Below are positions 1 to 9,094 of a stretch of DNA of 64,000 bases, piece after piece. Source of the stretch: Streptomyces aquilus. Its GTDB lineage: Bacteria > Actinomycetota > Actinomycetes > Streptomycetales > Streptomycetaceae. Under the pieces are notes generated by a model. The model did no database searches. It was not told the origin of the DNA and was given only the letters and a program-made list of their open reading frames with translations. Each line of letters begins with the position of its first letter. Position 1 is the stretch's first letter. The stretch lies in assembly GCF_003955715.1 (NCBI RefSeq), contig NZ_CP034463.1, positions 124,001-188,000 of the forward strand, read 5' to 3'. The translations under genes were made by a program, and so were the position numbers.

Positions 1-269
1 CCGGAGGCCCGCTCACCCGGGGGCCCAAGCGCTGGGACCTGGAGCGCCAGGTGCGGCTCATCGCCGGAGTTCTCGTCCTGGTGACCGGCGTCGCGGGCCT
101 GTTCGTGCCCGGACTCCATCTGATCGGCACGGCAGCCGGCGCGGGACTCACCATCGCCGCGCTCACCAACACCTGCGCCATCGGCATGCTGCTGTCGAAG
201 CTGCCCTACAACCGCGGCCCGCGCACCGACCTCGACACCGTCGTCACCGCCCTACGAGGCACGACATGA
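1..269 (+). CDS. Rhodanese-DUF2892 protein, C-terminal part (5' end outside window)
   Basis: The reading frame is open to the left edge, so the start lies outside the window. The visible part matches the C-terminal half of the complete rhodanese-DUF2892 protein at 48672-49259. Both have an RQVR motif, then two hydrophobic segments, then a TNTC or TDTC motif followed by a KLPYNR or KLPHNR motif. The DUF2892 part is a two-helix membrane anchor, which in this family holds a rhodanese domain at the membrane for sulfane-sulfur transfer. The stop overlaps the start of the TauE/SafE exporter gene by four bases (ATGA), so the two are probably co-translated. A rhodanese domain upstream is inferred from the paralogue, not seen. 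Confidence 0.75.
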   Translation, partial: GGPLTRGPKRWDLERQVRLIAGVLVLVTGVAGLFVPGLHLIGTAAGAGLTIAALTNTCAIGMLLSKLPYNRGPRTDLDTVVTALRGTT

Positions 270-1243
270 TCGCCGTCGTCATCGCCGCGTCCCTGCTCAT
301 CGGCGTCAGTCTCGGCGTACTGGGCGGCGGCGGGTCCATCCTGACCGTGCCCATCCTGGTCTACCTGGCCGGAATGGAGACCAAGCAGGCCATCGCCACC
401 TCGCTGTTCGTCGTCGGCGTCACCAGCGCCGCCGGAGTCGTCTCGCACGCCCGCGCCGGACGCGTCCGCTGGCGCACCGGGCTGCTGTTCGGTCTGGCCG
501 GCATGACCGGCGCCTACGCGGGCGGACGGCTCGCCGCGTTCATCCCCGGCGGCGTCCTGCTCGTCGCCTTCACCCTCATGATGATCGCCACCGCCGTCAC
601 CATGATCCGTGGTCGCCGCCAGGCGCCGAAGAAGGCCCACCACGAACTGCCAGTCCCGCATGTCCTGCTCGACGGCATCGTCGTGGGACTGGTCACCGGG
701 CTGGTCGGCGCCGGTGGCGGCTTCCTCGTCGTTCCCGCGCTCGCCCTGCTCGGCGGGCTGCCGATGACCGTCGCGGTCGGCACCTCACTGCTGGTCATCT
801 CCATGAAGTCCTTCGCCGGGCTGGCGGGATACCTCGCGAGCGTGCACATCGACTGGGGCTTCGCCGCCCTCGTCACCGCGACCGCCGTCGTCGGCAGCCT
901 CATCGGCGGCCTGCTCGCCGGGCGCATCCCGCAGGACGCGCTGCGCAAGTCCTTCGGCTGGTTCGTCGCCGTCATGGGCGTCTTCGTCCTCACCCAGCAG
1001 GCCGACGCCGGCCTCCGCCACACCCTGCTGACCAGCCCCTGGACCTGGGTTTCCACGGCCGCGGCGGCGGGGATCGCCGTCAGCCGGTACATGCTCGGAC
1101 GCTCCGGACGAACACCGGCGCGGGGAAGGGCGAACGACGCCCCGGACGCGTCGGCCGACGAACCCGAACCCGTGGTCTCGCTCACCGTCCGTGCCGAGAC
1201 CGTACGCGGCAACGGCACCACCGCGTCGCCGCAGGACGCCTAG
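266..1243 (+). CDS. TauE/SafE-family sulfur-anion exporter
   Basis: A 325-residue membrane protein of the sulfite exporter TauE/SafE family, which moves small sulfur compounds such as sulfite or sulfoacetate across the inner membrane. The sequence shows the duplicated layout of the family. Glycine-rich GGGGS near residue 20 and GAGGG near residue 150 each open a block of about four membrane helices. Roughly the last 45 residues form a charged cytoplasmic tail. Its ATG lies inside the stop of the rhodanese-DUF2892 gene, indicating a two-gene unit. A second, shorter TauE/SafE gene (248 residues) lies at 49648-50394 next to a second rhodanese-DUF2892 gene, so the pair occurs twice in this window. 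The actual substrate cannot be read from sequence. Confidence 0.9.
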   Translation: MIAVVIAASLLIGVSLGVLGGGGSILTVPILVYLAGMETKQAIATSLFVVGVTSAAGVVSHARAGRVRWRTGLLFGLAGMTGAYAGGRLAAFIPGGVLLVAFTLMMIATAVTMIRGRRQAPKKAHHELPVPHVLLDGIVVGLVTGLVGAGGGFLVVPALALLGGLPMTVAVGTSLLVISMKSFAGLAGYLASVHIDWGFAALVTATAVVGSLIGGLLAGRIPQDALRKSFGWFVAVMGVFVLTQQADAGLRHTLLTSPWTWVSTAAAAGIAVSRYMLGRSGRTPARGRANDAPDASADEPEPVVSLTVRAETVRGNGTTASPQDA

Positions 1244-1804
1244 ACGGTCGATGAAGATCTTGGTGAGGGGCAGCTGCGGGGGGCGCACTCGGACGGAATC
1301 CACACCTGGACAAGGGTCCGCCCGGTCGGAGGCGAGCACGGTCGGTGCGTCGGCGACGGTGGGGAGACAGCGGTCGGACACGAGCCGTCTCCAGCATGGC
1401 TCATCATCTGAACACGCAAGTAAGCACCGTAGAGCGCCCGACCGGAATCCTTGAAAGTCTCTCAGTCGACCGCCGACACCTCGACGGCAAGCGCTCAGGT
1501 ACCTGTCGTACGAGCCCGAACGATGCCTCATCGCTGCTGTCGGCGCTCGTCGCGCCACCACCATGACCAGCTCCGGCTTCGCACCGGCTGAGGATCAGCC
1601 CTGACCACCGCCTGCCACACCGGGTCGGGGGACATCGAGCAGGACGTCGTCGGCAGACAGGCCGGACACCGCGGCGTGCCGGAGCGCGGCCGACGTACAC
1701 GGGCACCGCTCGTGCGGTTTGACTCCGAACGACCAAAGGACTAAGGACTGTGGATACCGGCCTCCTCCGCGACGTGCCAGGTCTCGGACTCGCGCACTCT
1801 GTGC
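1244..1804. other. 561-bp stretch without an identifiable gene
   Basis: Several overlapping open frames exist on both strands, but none has a ribosome binding site, recognisable motif or domain. The composition is somewhat less biased than in neighbouring genes. It may contain decayed coding sequence. No promoter, hairpin or repeat could be identified with confidence. Confidence 0.5.
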
Positions 1805-2332
1805 TCAGACACCCCACGATGGCAGGAGCAACAGCCTCGGCCTGATCCCCGCGATGGGGCCGGAAGGAGCTCGCGCAGCGGGTGAGTCTCGGGGCGCGGT
1901 CAGCTCGGCCCACCGCACGCTCCGACTGCGCTGGGCGCGGCTACCGCACCGTGTGGAAAGGGCGTTGACGATTTCAAGGCCGCGGCCATGTTCCTCGGGG
2001 TCCTTGTACCCCGAAGACAAGTGGGCATGACAGGCCCGGCCCGAGTCGGTGACCTCGATCCGCACGATTCGGCACCCCTCGGCGACCGGAACGGACAAAC
2101 GGAGGTAGGCGGGCGGCAGTGCGTGGCAGAGAGCGTTCGTGGTGAGTTCGGACATCACCACGAGCGCGTCCTGGACGGTGTCCTCGGGCAGGTCCTCCGC
2201 TTCGAGGATCGTGCGCGCGCGGTGACGCATCGATCGAACGGCCTCGGGCGTGGGCAGCACCATGAAAACGTGTTCGCTGATGGTGGGAGGGTCAAGCGTC
2301 GTGGGCTTTCGCTCTTCGGCCGAAGCATTCAT
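1805..2332 (-). CDS. ATP-binding protein, anti-sigma regulatory factor type (HATPase_c)
   Basis: A 175-residue soluble protein with the single HATPase_c_2 domain typical of Streptomyces anti-sigma or regulatory ATPases (RsbW/SpoIIAB-like). ATP-site motifs are visible: N-box ELTTNA at 62-67, VTDSG at 94-98 and GRGLEIV at 116-122. The ATG at 2332 was chosen because GGAGG precedes it at about ten bases; upstream in-frame starts lack such a site. About 45 residues after the ATPase core are Arg/Ala/Pro-rich and resemble no domain. Such proteins usually bind a sigma factor or anti-anti-sigma factor, but no partner gene is adjacent, so its target is unknown. Confidence 0.8.
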   Translation of the reverse strand: MNASAEERKPTTLDPPTISEHVFMVLPTPEAVRSMRHRARTILEAEDLPEDTVQDALVVMSELTTNALCHALPPAYLRLSVPVAEGCRIVRIEVTDSGRACHAHLSSGYKDPEEHGRGLEIVNALSTRCGSRAQRSRSVRWAELTAPRDSPAARAPSGPIAGIRPRLLLLPSWGV

Positions 2333-2533
2333 GATGGGCCACCTCCTGGGGTGGTGTGCTGGTTTGCGTTGTGCGGGAACGGTGTGGAGGAAACGCTGGC
2401 ATTCGCCACCGGTGCCTTGCGGGTAGCCATAAAACTGGCGGCCGACGTGGTGTGGCGGTGATCGCATGCCAGCAGGAGTCACTGGTCTGAAGTGTTGTGA
2501 AGGGATCGACCAGACGGCTGTCGTTGATGCCTG

Positions 2534-3712
2534 TCACAAGCGACGGAACAGGGCGGCAAGGGCTTGCCCACCACCAATGCACAGTGTGACGACGCCGAGT
2601 TCGAGGTCGCGGCGAACCAGATCCTGCGCAATCCGCAAGGTCAAGATCGCACCGGTGGCTCCGACCGGATGGCCGAGCGCGATGGCACCGCCATAGGGGT
2701 TGACTCGTGCGGGATCGAGCTTCGCGTCGCGTATGCAGGCGACAGCTTGCGCTGCGAAGGCCTCATTGACCTCGAACACATCGATGTCAGAGGGTGTTGT
2801 GCCGGTCTTCTTGAACAGCTTGCGCAGCGCCAGAACGGGGGCGTAGCCCATCAGTTCGGGTTCCAGTGCCGCCGCCGCGACGGCTTCCAGTGCAACCAGT
2901 GGGCTGAGCCCGCGTGTGATCGCTGCACTTTCACGGGCGACCACCAGCGCGGCGGCGCCATCGTTGATGCCTGAAGAATTGCCCGCAGTGACGGTGCCGC
3001 CGGCACGAAAAGCCGGCCGGAGCGTGCGAAGGGTCGCGAGAGACGTTCCGGGCCTGGGGTGCTCGTCCTGGTTGACGATCTGTGTCCTGCGGCCTGTGAT
3101 CTCGACGGGAACGATCTCGTCGGCGAAGACACCGCTCGCTGAGGCGGCGGCGCATCGGCTCTGCGACTCGACGGCGAACTCGTCTTGCTCCTGCCGTGAC
3201 ACGTTGTACTTCTCGGCTACGTTTTCGGCGGTGATTCCCATGGGGATGTTGTGAAAGGGGTCGGTCAGCATCATGAGCGTGCCGTCGGCGAGCTCGCGGT
3301 GTCTCAGCCGGTAGCCGCTGCGGGCGCCGAAGTCGTAGAACGGCATGCGCGACATCGACTCGTCCCCGCCGGCGAGCGCGATCTCGGCGTCGCCGCAGCG
3401 CAACTGCATCGCGGCCGACCACACTGCCTGCAATCCTGAGCCGCACAGTCGGTTGACTGTGTACGCCGGCACATGCGTGGGCAGACCGGCAGCCAGGGCG
3501 ACGCGGCGGGCGTTGAAGGTGTCGGCGCCGACCTGGCCGAGGCAGCCCATGACGACCTCGTCCACCTCGGCGGGATCGACGCCGCTGCGACGCAGCGCCT
3601 CGCGAGCGGCCGTTGCTCCGAGCTCGTGGGCGGGTACTGGGCTCAGGGTGCCGCCGAAACTTCCGACGGGAGTGCGTGCGCCGTTCAAGATGACGATCCG
3701 CTCGTCCTGCAT
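2534..3712 (-). CDS. Acetyl-CoA acyltransferase (thiolase)
   Basis: A 392-residue thiolase that would cleave a 3-ketoacyl-CoA with CoA to give acetyl-CoA and a shortened acyl-CoA, or run in reverse. The catalytic set is complete: nucleophilic Cys90 in NRLCGSG, the VNEAFA motif, His348 in GHPVGATGA and Cys378 in LCIGGG. The ATG at 3712 follows AAAGGAGG closely and lies 29 bases after the stop of the acyl-CoA synthetase gene, so it is the last gene of the minus-strand operon running down from 11699. With the synthetase and SDR next to it, it forms a beta-oxidation-like arm. Length and motifs fit a degradative thiolase. Confidence 0.92.
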   Translation of the reverse strand: MQDERIVILNGARTPVGSFGGTLSPVPAHELGATAAREALRRSGVDPAEVDEVVMGCLGQVGADTFNARRVALAAGLPTHVPAYTVNRLCGSGLQAVWSAAMQLRCGDAEIALAGGDESMSRMPFYDFGARSGYRLRHRELADGTLMMLTDPFHNIPMGITAENVAEKYNVSRQEQDEFAVESQSRCAAASASGVFADEIVPVEITGRRTQIVNQDEHPRPGTSLATLRTLRPAFRAGGTVTAGNSSGINDGAAALVVARESAAITRGLSPLVALEAVAAAALEPELMGYAPVLALRKLFKKTGTTPSDIDVFEVNEAFAAQAVACIRDAKLDPARVNPYGGAIALGHPVGATGAILTLRIAQDLVRRDLELGVVTLCIGGGQALAALFRRL

Positions 3713-3741
3713 GGCGCCTCCTTTCCGGGGACGGATCCGGT

Positions 3742-5394
3742 TCATGCGGTGCGGGTCGAGGCTCGGAGGGCCGTCTTCGACAGCTTGCCTGTGCCGGTTT
3801 TCGGCAGGGTGGTCATGAAGACGAACTCATCGGGCAGCCACCACTTCGCCACCAGGGGAGAGATGTGCCGCAGCAGGTCCTCGGCGCTGGTGGTACTGCC
3901 CTCGCAGAGGGCGACGTAGGCGACGGGTCGCTCGGTCCAGCGCGGGTCAGGTCGGGCAATCACGGCGACTTCGACGACGTCGGGATGGGAGGCGATCGCA
4001 GTCTCCAGCTCGACCGAGGAGATCCATTCACCTCCGGACTTGATCAGATCCTTCATCCGGTCCACGAGCCGGAGGTAGCCGTCGGCATCGATGGTTGCCA
4101 GATCGCCGGTGCGCAACCATCCGTCTTCGGTGAAGCTGTCATCTGCCTCGACACGGAAGTAGCCGTCCGCCACCCAGGGACCGGCGACCTGCAGTTCGCC
4201 GACGGAGTGGCCGTTACGGGGCAGCTTCTCACCGGTCTCGATGTCCAGCAGCCGCATGCTCACCAGCGGGAGCGGCTGCCCCTGGGCGGCACACACAGCG
4301 ATTTGCTCCTTGGCGCTGAGCCGCCGGTGCTGGCTGCGAGTGCCGCCGATGGCGCCGACCGGGCTGACCTCGGTCATCCCCCACGAGTGTGTGATGGGCA
4401 CACCGACGGCAGTGCGATAGGCCTCCGACAGCGAGTCCGGGACTGCGGACCCACCGCCCAACAGGAACCGCACGGCGCTCAGGTCGTGAGCCGAGAGCTC
4501 AGGAGTCAGGCTGGTCCATACAGTCGGGACTGCTGCGGCGATGCTCACCCGCTCGGTCTCCATGAGCCGGAGCAGATGCCCGGGCTCAGCTGACGGTCCC
4601 GGCAGCACGAGCGAGGCCCCAGCCATCATTGCGCCGTAGGGCAGACCCCAGGCGTTGGCGTGGAACATCGGCACGATCGGCATGACGACATCGTTCTCGC
4701 TCAGGCCGATGAAGCCGGCCGCGAGGGTGCCCAGGCAGTGCAGGACCGTCGAACGGTGGCTGTAGAGCACGCCCTTGGGCGGTCCGGTGGTACCGGAGGT
4801 GTAGCACAGGCCTGAGGCGAGGTGCTCGTCTGCGAGCGTGAAGGCCTGCTCGAACGAGCCCGTGAAGGCATCAGCGCTGGAGATCAGTTCGTCGTAGTCA
4901 CAGATGCGCGGATCCGAGGGGATCGCGACGTCGCTGCCGTCGGGGAGTACGACCCAGTGCCGCACCCTTGGCATCCGCTCGACGCTGGGCCAGATCCGTG
5001 GCAGCAGCGCCCGGTCGACGAAGACCACGTCGTCCTCGGCATGGTTGACGATGAACTCGATGTGTTCAGCGCTGAGCCGGATGTTGATGGTGTGCAGGAC
5101 CCGCTTGGTGGCCGGCACCGCGAGATAGAGCTCGAGATGGCGCCGGTTGTTGCTCGCGAAGGTTGCGACCCGGGCACCGCGGGGCACTTGAAGCCTTTCC
5201 AGCACAGTGGCGAGGCGCCGAGCATGGTCGGTGACATCGGCGTAGGTGAGTTGCTCGCTGCCGGAGCTGACGACGAGCTTGTGGGAGTAGAGCAGCTCGG
5301 CGCGTTCCAGGATGTGGGGGATGGTCAGTGGACGCGGCTGCATGAGTCCCGTCATGGCCTCGTCGAGGCCGATGTTGTCGTCCGGGTTCAGCAT
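3742..5394 (-). CDS. AMP-binding acyl-CoA synthetase
   Basis: A 550-residue member of the ANL superfamily that would activate a carboxylic acid to its CoA thioester via an acyl-adenylate. The P-loop-like motif YTSGTTGPPKG is at 198-208. The adenine-binding SWGMTE motif and the hinge region GDLATID are present, and the catalytic lysine is Lys537 in GTGKLSK. The overall pattern resembles medium/long-chain fatty-acid CoA ligases. The ATG overlaps the stop of the SDR gene by seven bases, showing translational coupling. About 180 bp of this gene's 3' part recur, diverged, at 53873-54054 inside a plasmid-derived scar. The substrate is unknown; the sugar-type importer upstream suggests an acid produced after a lactonase step. 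Confidence 0.9.
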   Translation of the reverse strand: MLNPDDNIGLDEAMTGLMQPRPLTIPHILERAELLYSHKLVVSSGSEQLTYADVTDHARRLATVLERLQVPRGARVATFASNNRRHLELYLAVPATKRVLHTINIRLSAEHIEFIVNHAEDDVVFVDRALLPRIWPSVERMPRVRHWVVLPDGSDVAIPSDPRICDYDELISSADAFTGSFEQAFTLADEHLASGLCYTSGTTGPPKGVLYSHRSTVLHCLGTLAAGFIGLSENDVVMPIVPMFHANAWGLPYGAMMAGASLVLPGPSAEPGHLLRLMETERVSIAAAVPTVWTSLTPELSAHDLSAVRFLLGGGSAVPDSLSEAYRTAVGVPITHSWGMTEVSPVGAIGGTRSQHRRLSAKEQIAVCAAQGQPLPLVSMRLLDIETGEKLPRNGHSVGELQVAGPWVADGYFRVEADDSFTEDGWLRTGDLATIDADGYLRLVDRMKDLIKSGGEWISSVELETAIASHPDVVEVAVIARPDPRWTERPVAYVALCEGSTTSAEDLLRHISPLVAKWWLPDEFVFMTTLPKTGTGKLSKTALRASTRTA

Positions 5395-6146
5395 CGGGGA
5401 CCACCCGCGACATAGAGGGTCTGACCGGTGGTGAAGGAAGCCTCGTCCTTGACGAAGAAGGAGGCTGCCGCGGCGATGTCCTCGACCGTGCCCGTGCGGC
5501 CGACCGGGATGTCGCCGGCGAACTCGGCCAGGAGTTCCTCGTACGACTTGCCCATGCGTGCCGCGGTGGCCTCGAGCATGTCGGTGGCGATGAAGCCGGG
5601 GGCAATCGCGTTGACGGTGATCCCGAAAGGCCCGAGCTCAATGGCGAGGGTTTTGGTGAAGCCCTGCAGACCGGCCTTGGCCGCCGCGTAATTGGCCTGA
5701 CCGCGGTTGCCCAGGGCCGAAGTGCTCGACATGGAAACGATCCGTCCCCATCGCTCCTGAACCATCCAGCGCTGTACCGCCCGGCTCATCAGGAAGCTTC
5801 CACGGAGGTGGACACTCATCACGCTGTCCCAGTCCGCGGTGGTCATCTTGAACAAGAGGTTGTCGCGAGTGATGCCGGCGTTGTTGATCAGGATCGTGGG
5901 TGCGCCGAGCCTGTCGGCACACTTCTGGACCGCCGCGTCGACAGCCGCCTCTTCACTGATGTCGGCTCCCAGCGCGATGGCGGAGCCGCCGGCAGCGACG
6001 ATGGCGTCGACCACCGGTGTGCAGGAGGCGGCGTCGAGGTCGACCACGGCTACGCGGTGGCCGTCTTCAGCGAGGCGTCGGGCAACGGCTGCACCGATAC
6101 CGCGGGCGGCTCCGGTCACGATCGCGACGCGGGACTGGTCAGGCAT
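5388..6146 (-). CDS. SDR-family oxidoreductase (FabG-like)
   Basis: A 252-residue classical short-chain dehydrogenase/reductase. The cofactor motif TGAARGIG is at 11-18, NNAG near 88-91, serines near 140-143, and the catalytic YxxxK is Tyr153/Lys157. An aspartate after the second strand (VVDLD) suggests preference for NAD(H), though this is a weak indicator. Proteins of this type are often annotated as 3-oxoacyl-ACP reductases. Next to an acyl-CoA synthetase and a thiolase it more likely oxidises a 3-hydroxyacyl-CoA or another secondary alcohol of the same pathway. It lies 82 bases after the SMP-30 gene stop, the widest gap in the operon. Confidence 0.88.
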   Translation of the reverse strand: MPDQSRVAIVTGAARGIGAAVARRLAEDGHRVAVVDLDAASCTPVVDAIVAAGGSAIALGADISEEAAVDAAVQKCADRLGAPTILINNAGITRDNLLFKMTTADWDSVMSVHLRGSFLMSRAVQRWMVQERWGRIVSMSSTSALGNRGQANYAAAKAGLQGFTKTLAIELGPFGITVNAIAPGFIATDMLEATAARMGKSYEELLAEFAGDIPVGRTGTVEDIAAAASFFVKDEASFTTGQTLYVAGGPRC

Positions 6147-6228
6147 GGGTGTCTCTTTCGGTCAACGGATACTCCCGAAGTACGGCACGAGTTGATGCCC
6201 GGATGGGGAGTGATCAGGGGTATGAGGG

Positions 6229-7077
6229 CTACGGTCGGCCGGGGACGTCCACGCGGACGGTCTCGATCCAGCCCTGCCGTTCCTCGGTTTCCGCGGGCTG
6301 CCAGCTGTTGGACGTGAGCAGATAGAGGCTGCGCCCGTCGTGGCCGCCGAGTACACAGTCAGCCGCGCAACGGCCCGGCACGTCGACGACATGGGTGACC
6401 TCGCCGCCGGCCAGGACGCGGATGAAGCGACCGTTCACGATGCATGAGACCCACACACCGCCCTCGACATCGACGCACAGGCCGTCGGGCGTGGAGCCGG
6501 CGGGCAGCGTGGCCCACAGACGCTTCCCGCTCAACTCGCCGTCCTCGCCGATGTCGAAGGCAGTCAGTCGTGCTGCCCAGGTCTCGGCCACTACGAGCGT
6601 CCTGGTGCCGGGGAGGATCACTGAGCCGTTGGGGAAGACCATGTCGGATTCCGCCACGCACACCTCCCCCGCTGGTGAGATCGCGAAGAGGGGGCCGGGT
6701 TCCTGCGGCGCGCCGGCGTACAGGTCGTAGCCGAACCCTCCGAGGTAGGCGGTGCCGGACTCGTCGACGACCATGTCGTTGACCGGTGCGTCCGTCATCG
6801 CGGACAGATCGGCGTGGATGCTCTGACCGCCGTTCAGGTCGACCTTGAGCACGACTCGGCGCAGCATCGAGCTGATCAGCAGTGATCCGTCGGCCAGCCA
6901 GCCGAGGCCGGAGGGCTGGTCGTCGATGCGGGTGACGACTTCCGGCAGCTGGTCGCCGTCCGGATCGACGCGGAAGACCTCGCCGGTGTGCATGTCGGAG
7001 AACCAGAGTCGGCCGTCGTGCCAGCGGCCTCCCTCGGGGAAGCGGAAGCCCGTATAGAGCCGGGTGGGTGTGGTCAT
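6229..7077 (-). CDS. SMP-30/gluconolactonase/LRE-family protein
   Basis: A 282-residue beta-propeller of the SMP-30/gluconolactonase family, which uses a divalent metal to hydrolyse sugar or other lactones. Family marks include the early FPEGGRWHDGRLWFSDM block, with the metal-binding Glu near residue 13, repeated GG/PDG turns, and DGLCVDVEGGVWVS in the later part. The ATG at 7077 overlaps the permease stop (ATGA) and follows AAAGG; a longer upstream frame only overlaps the permease gene. Its place directly after importer genes suggests that it opens a lactone formed from, or identical to, the imported substrate before the acid is activated by the CoA ligase. Confidence 0.87.
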   Translation of the reverse strand: MTTPTRLYTGFRFPEGGRWHDGRLWFSDMHTGEVFRVDPDGDQLPEVVTRIDDQPSGLGWLADGSLLISSMLRRVVLKVDLNGGQSIHADLSAMTDAPVNDMVVDESGTAYLGGFGYDLYAGAPQEPGPLFAISPAGEVCVAESDMVFPNGSVILPGTRTLVVAETWAARLTAFDIGEDGELSGKRLWATLPAGSTPDGLCVDVEGGVWVSCIVNGRFIRVLAGGEVTHVVDVPGRCAADCVLGGHDGRSLYLLTSNSWQPAETEERQGWIETVRVDVPGRP

Positions 7078-8117
7078 GATGCGACCTTTCTCGAGTCGGT
7101 CGGCCTGGTGCGTTCCGCTGAGCGGCGTGAGTGCAGCCTGACGGAGGTCCGGGTCCAGGCCCGGCGTAGACCCGGCGCTTCGACGGCGACGATGAGAACC
7201 AGCAATGCGGCGTAGAAGAGCTGGGCGAGGTAGCCCTGCAGGCCGGCAGCAGTGACGATCTGGGCGAGCAGGGACACCGTCAGTGCGCCGGCCAGGAGGC
7301 CGACGACAGTGCCACGACCGCCGGCCAGCGAGACCCCGCCGAGCAGCGCGCCGACAGCGGCCAGGATCAGCGGCTGGGTTCCAGGATCGGGGTTGGCCGC
7401 GCCCAGGCTGAAGTTGAGCAGGGCGCCGGAGGCCGCGGCAAGCACACCCGAGGTGGCGAACAGGCCGATGAGCAGGCGGTCGGCGCGCACCCCGGAGACC
7501 CGGCTGGCCCGGCGGTCCGATCCGATGGCGCGGACTTCTCGTCCCCAGCGTGAGCAGCCGAGGATCAAGCCGATGACCACGAAGGCGGCGAGCGCGAGCA
7601 GGCTTCGGGGCGAAAGGATGACGGCGATCTGCCTGTCGACCCACAGGGTCACCGAGATGTTGTCGTAGGTCTTGCTCAGTCCGCCGGAGATCGACTTGGT
7701 CAGCCCCAGGAGCGCGATGTAGGTCCCCAGGGTGACCGGCATCGAGGAGATGTTGAACCGGGCGACGAGGGCGCCTTGGACAGCGCCGATCACGGCGCCG
7801 GCCGCGAGGGCGACAGCTATGCCGGTGGCCCAATGGGTGCCGCCGTACTGCACCGCGAGCATGCCCCCCAGGGCGTAGGTGCCGACGATCGAGAGGTCGA
7901 ACTCTCCGGCGAACATCGTGAGCCCCAGGCCCAGCACCAGTGGGGCGAGGCGTGCGAAGAACTGCAGTGCGTTGAAGGTGTCGAAGGCCAGTGGCGGCCC
8001 GCCCGCGTAGACGGGGAGCGCCAGGTAGGCCAGCAGGGCGATGCCCAGTGCGCTGGTCGGCAGCAGGCGCTCAGGTCGGCTCAGGAAGGCCCGGGCGATC
8101 CAGGGTCGGGACATCAT
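7074..8117 (-). CDS. Ribose-type ABC transporter permease 1
   Basis: A 347-residue, highly hydrophobic permease of the BPD_transp_2 (RbsC/XylH) family with about eight to ten membrane helices. The central FAGEFDLSIVGTYALGG segment is the family signature, in which related proteins have the GxxDLSVG type motif. The ATG at 8117 overlaps the stop of the second permease gene by four bases. It pairs with the other permease to form a heterodimeric channel energised by the double ATPase at 9091-10626. The C-terminal tail is basic. The substrate is not predictable; related systems import pentoses, autoinducer-2, rhamnose or other small polyols. Confidence 0.9.
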   Translation of the reverse strand: MMSRPWIARAFLSRPERLLPTSALGIALLAYLALPVYAGGPPLAFDTFNALQFFARLAPLVLGLGLTMFAGEFDLSIVGTYALGGMLAVQYGGTHWATGIAVALAAGAVIGAVQGALVARFNISSMPVTLGTYIALLGLTKSISGGLSKTYDNISVTLWVDRQIAVILSPRSLLALAAFVVIGLILGCSRWGREVRAIGSDRRASRVSGVRADRLLIGLFATSGVLAAASGALLNFSLGAANPDPGTQPLILAAVGALLGGVSLAGGRGTVVGLLAGALTVSLLAQIVTAAGLQGYLAQLFYAALLVLIVAVEAPGLRRAWTRTSVRLHSRRSAERTRPTDSRKVAS

Positions 8118-9094
8118 CGGGCTCCTTGGCGAGATCGGAGGTGGACCACGACCACGATGGCGAGCACGATCAGTCCCTTGACCATGACTTGTGCCCCGGT
8201 GCTGTAGCCGCGCAGCAGCAGGACGTCGGAGAGGGCGGCGATCAGCACGGCTCCGCACAGTGTGCGAACTGCTGAGCCGCTGCCTCCGGCGATCGGGGTC
8301 CCGCCGGCAAGTACAGCGGCGATCGCGTCGAACGTCAGGGTGCCTCCGAGGTTGATGTTTGCAGTGGTGTTGAAAGCGCCGCTGAAGGAGGCCGCGACCG
8401 CGAACAGGGCGCCGGCCAGAAGCCAGGCGATGGTGATGGTGCGTCCGACGGCAAGGCCGGCCGCAGTGGCCGCACGCCGGTTCGCACCCGTGAGATACAG
8501 CGTCCTGCCGAAGCCTGATCGGCGGAGCAGAAGCTCGAGCAGGACGGTGAAGGCCACGAGTACGTAGACACTCGACGCAATGCCGCCCGGCGTCGCATTG
8601 AGGTGGATGTAACCCGCGCCGTGCGGAGCAACCGAGGTGCCTCCGGTGACCCACGTCGCCACGCCGACCAGAGCGAAGCCGGCCGCGATGCTCAGCACGA
8701 TGGGGTTGGCCTCGCCGTACCCGACTGCCAAGCCTTGCAGCGCGGTGATCGCCGCGCCGGCGGCGAGCGTGACCAGCAGTGAGGGAACCAGCCCCCACGA
8801 CTGGGTCGCGAGGAACACCATGGCGCACACCGAGGCGGTCTCGGAGATCGCGAGGGAGACCGACGTTCCGGCGATCACGATGAGGGTCAGGCCGAGAGCG
8901 GCGATGCCGACGAGGCTGGCAGAGGTGAGAACCGCACGTAGGTTGTCGAAGGTGTAGAAGCGGTGCGTTGCCGCGCCAAGGACCAGAAGGGCGACGAGCG
9001 CAAGGGCGGCGACAGCATCGCTCCAGGCGGCTGCGCGCCGGGGGCCTCCCGTGGCTGTGTCCGCGGTGTCCAGGGGTGTCTGCACAGTGCTCAC
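8114..9094 (-). CDS. Ribose-type ABC transporter permease 2
   Basis: A 326-residue permease of the same family as its downstream neighbour, with about eight to ten hydrophobic segments and the signature VIAGTSVSLAISETASVCAM in place of the usual GxxDLSVG loop. A GTG start at 9094 is chosen because it overlaps the ATPase gene stop (GTGA), repeating the coupling pattern of this operon. Two non-identical permease genes argue for a heterodimer, as in autoinducer-2 and some rhamnose or erythritol importers, rather than the RbsC homodimer. Confidence 0.88.
   Translation of the reverse strand: MSTVQTPLDTADTATGGPRRAAAWSDAVAALALVALLVLGAATHRFYTFDNLRAVLTSASLVGIAALGLTLIVIAGTSVSLAISETASVCAMVFLATQSWGLVPSLLVTLAAGAAITALQGLAVGYGEANPIVLSIAAGFALVGVATWVTGGTSVAPHGAGYIHLNATPGGIASSVYVLVAFTVLLELLLRRSGFGRTLYLTGANRRAATAAGLAVGRTITIAWLLAGALFAVAASFSGAFNTTANINLGGTLTFDAIAAVLAGGTPIAGGSGSAVRTLCGAVLIAALSDVLLLRGYSTGAQVMVKGLIVLAIVVVVHLRSRQGAR

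Noticed and set aside
785..1564. Long minus-strand open frame across the TauE gene end
   Set aside because: It is antisense to a clear membrane-protein gene, Arg/Gly-rich and without a domain; a high-GC shadow frame.
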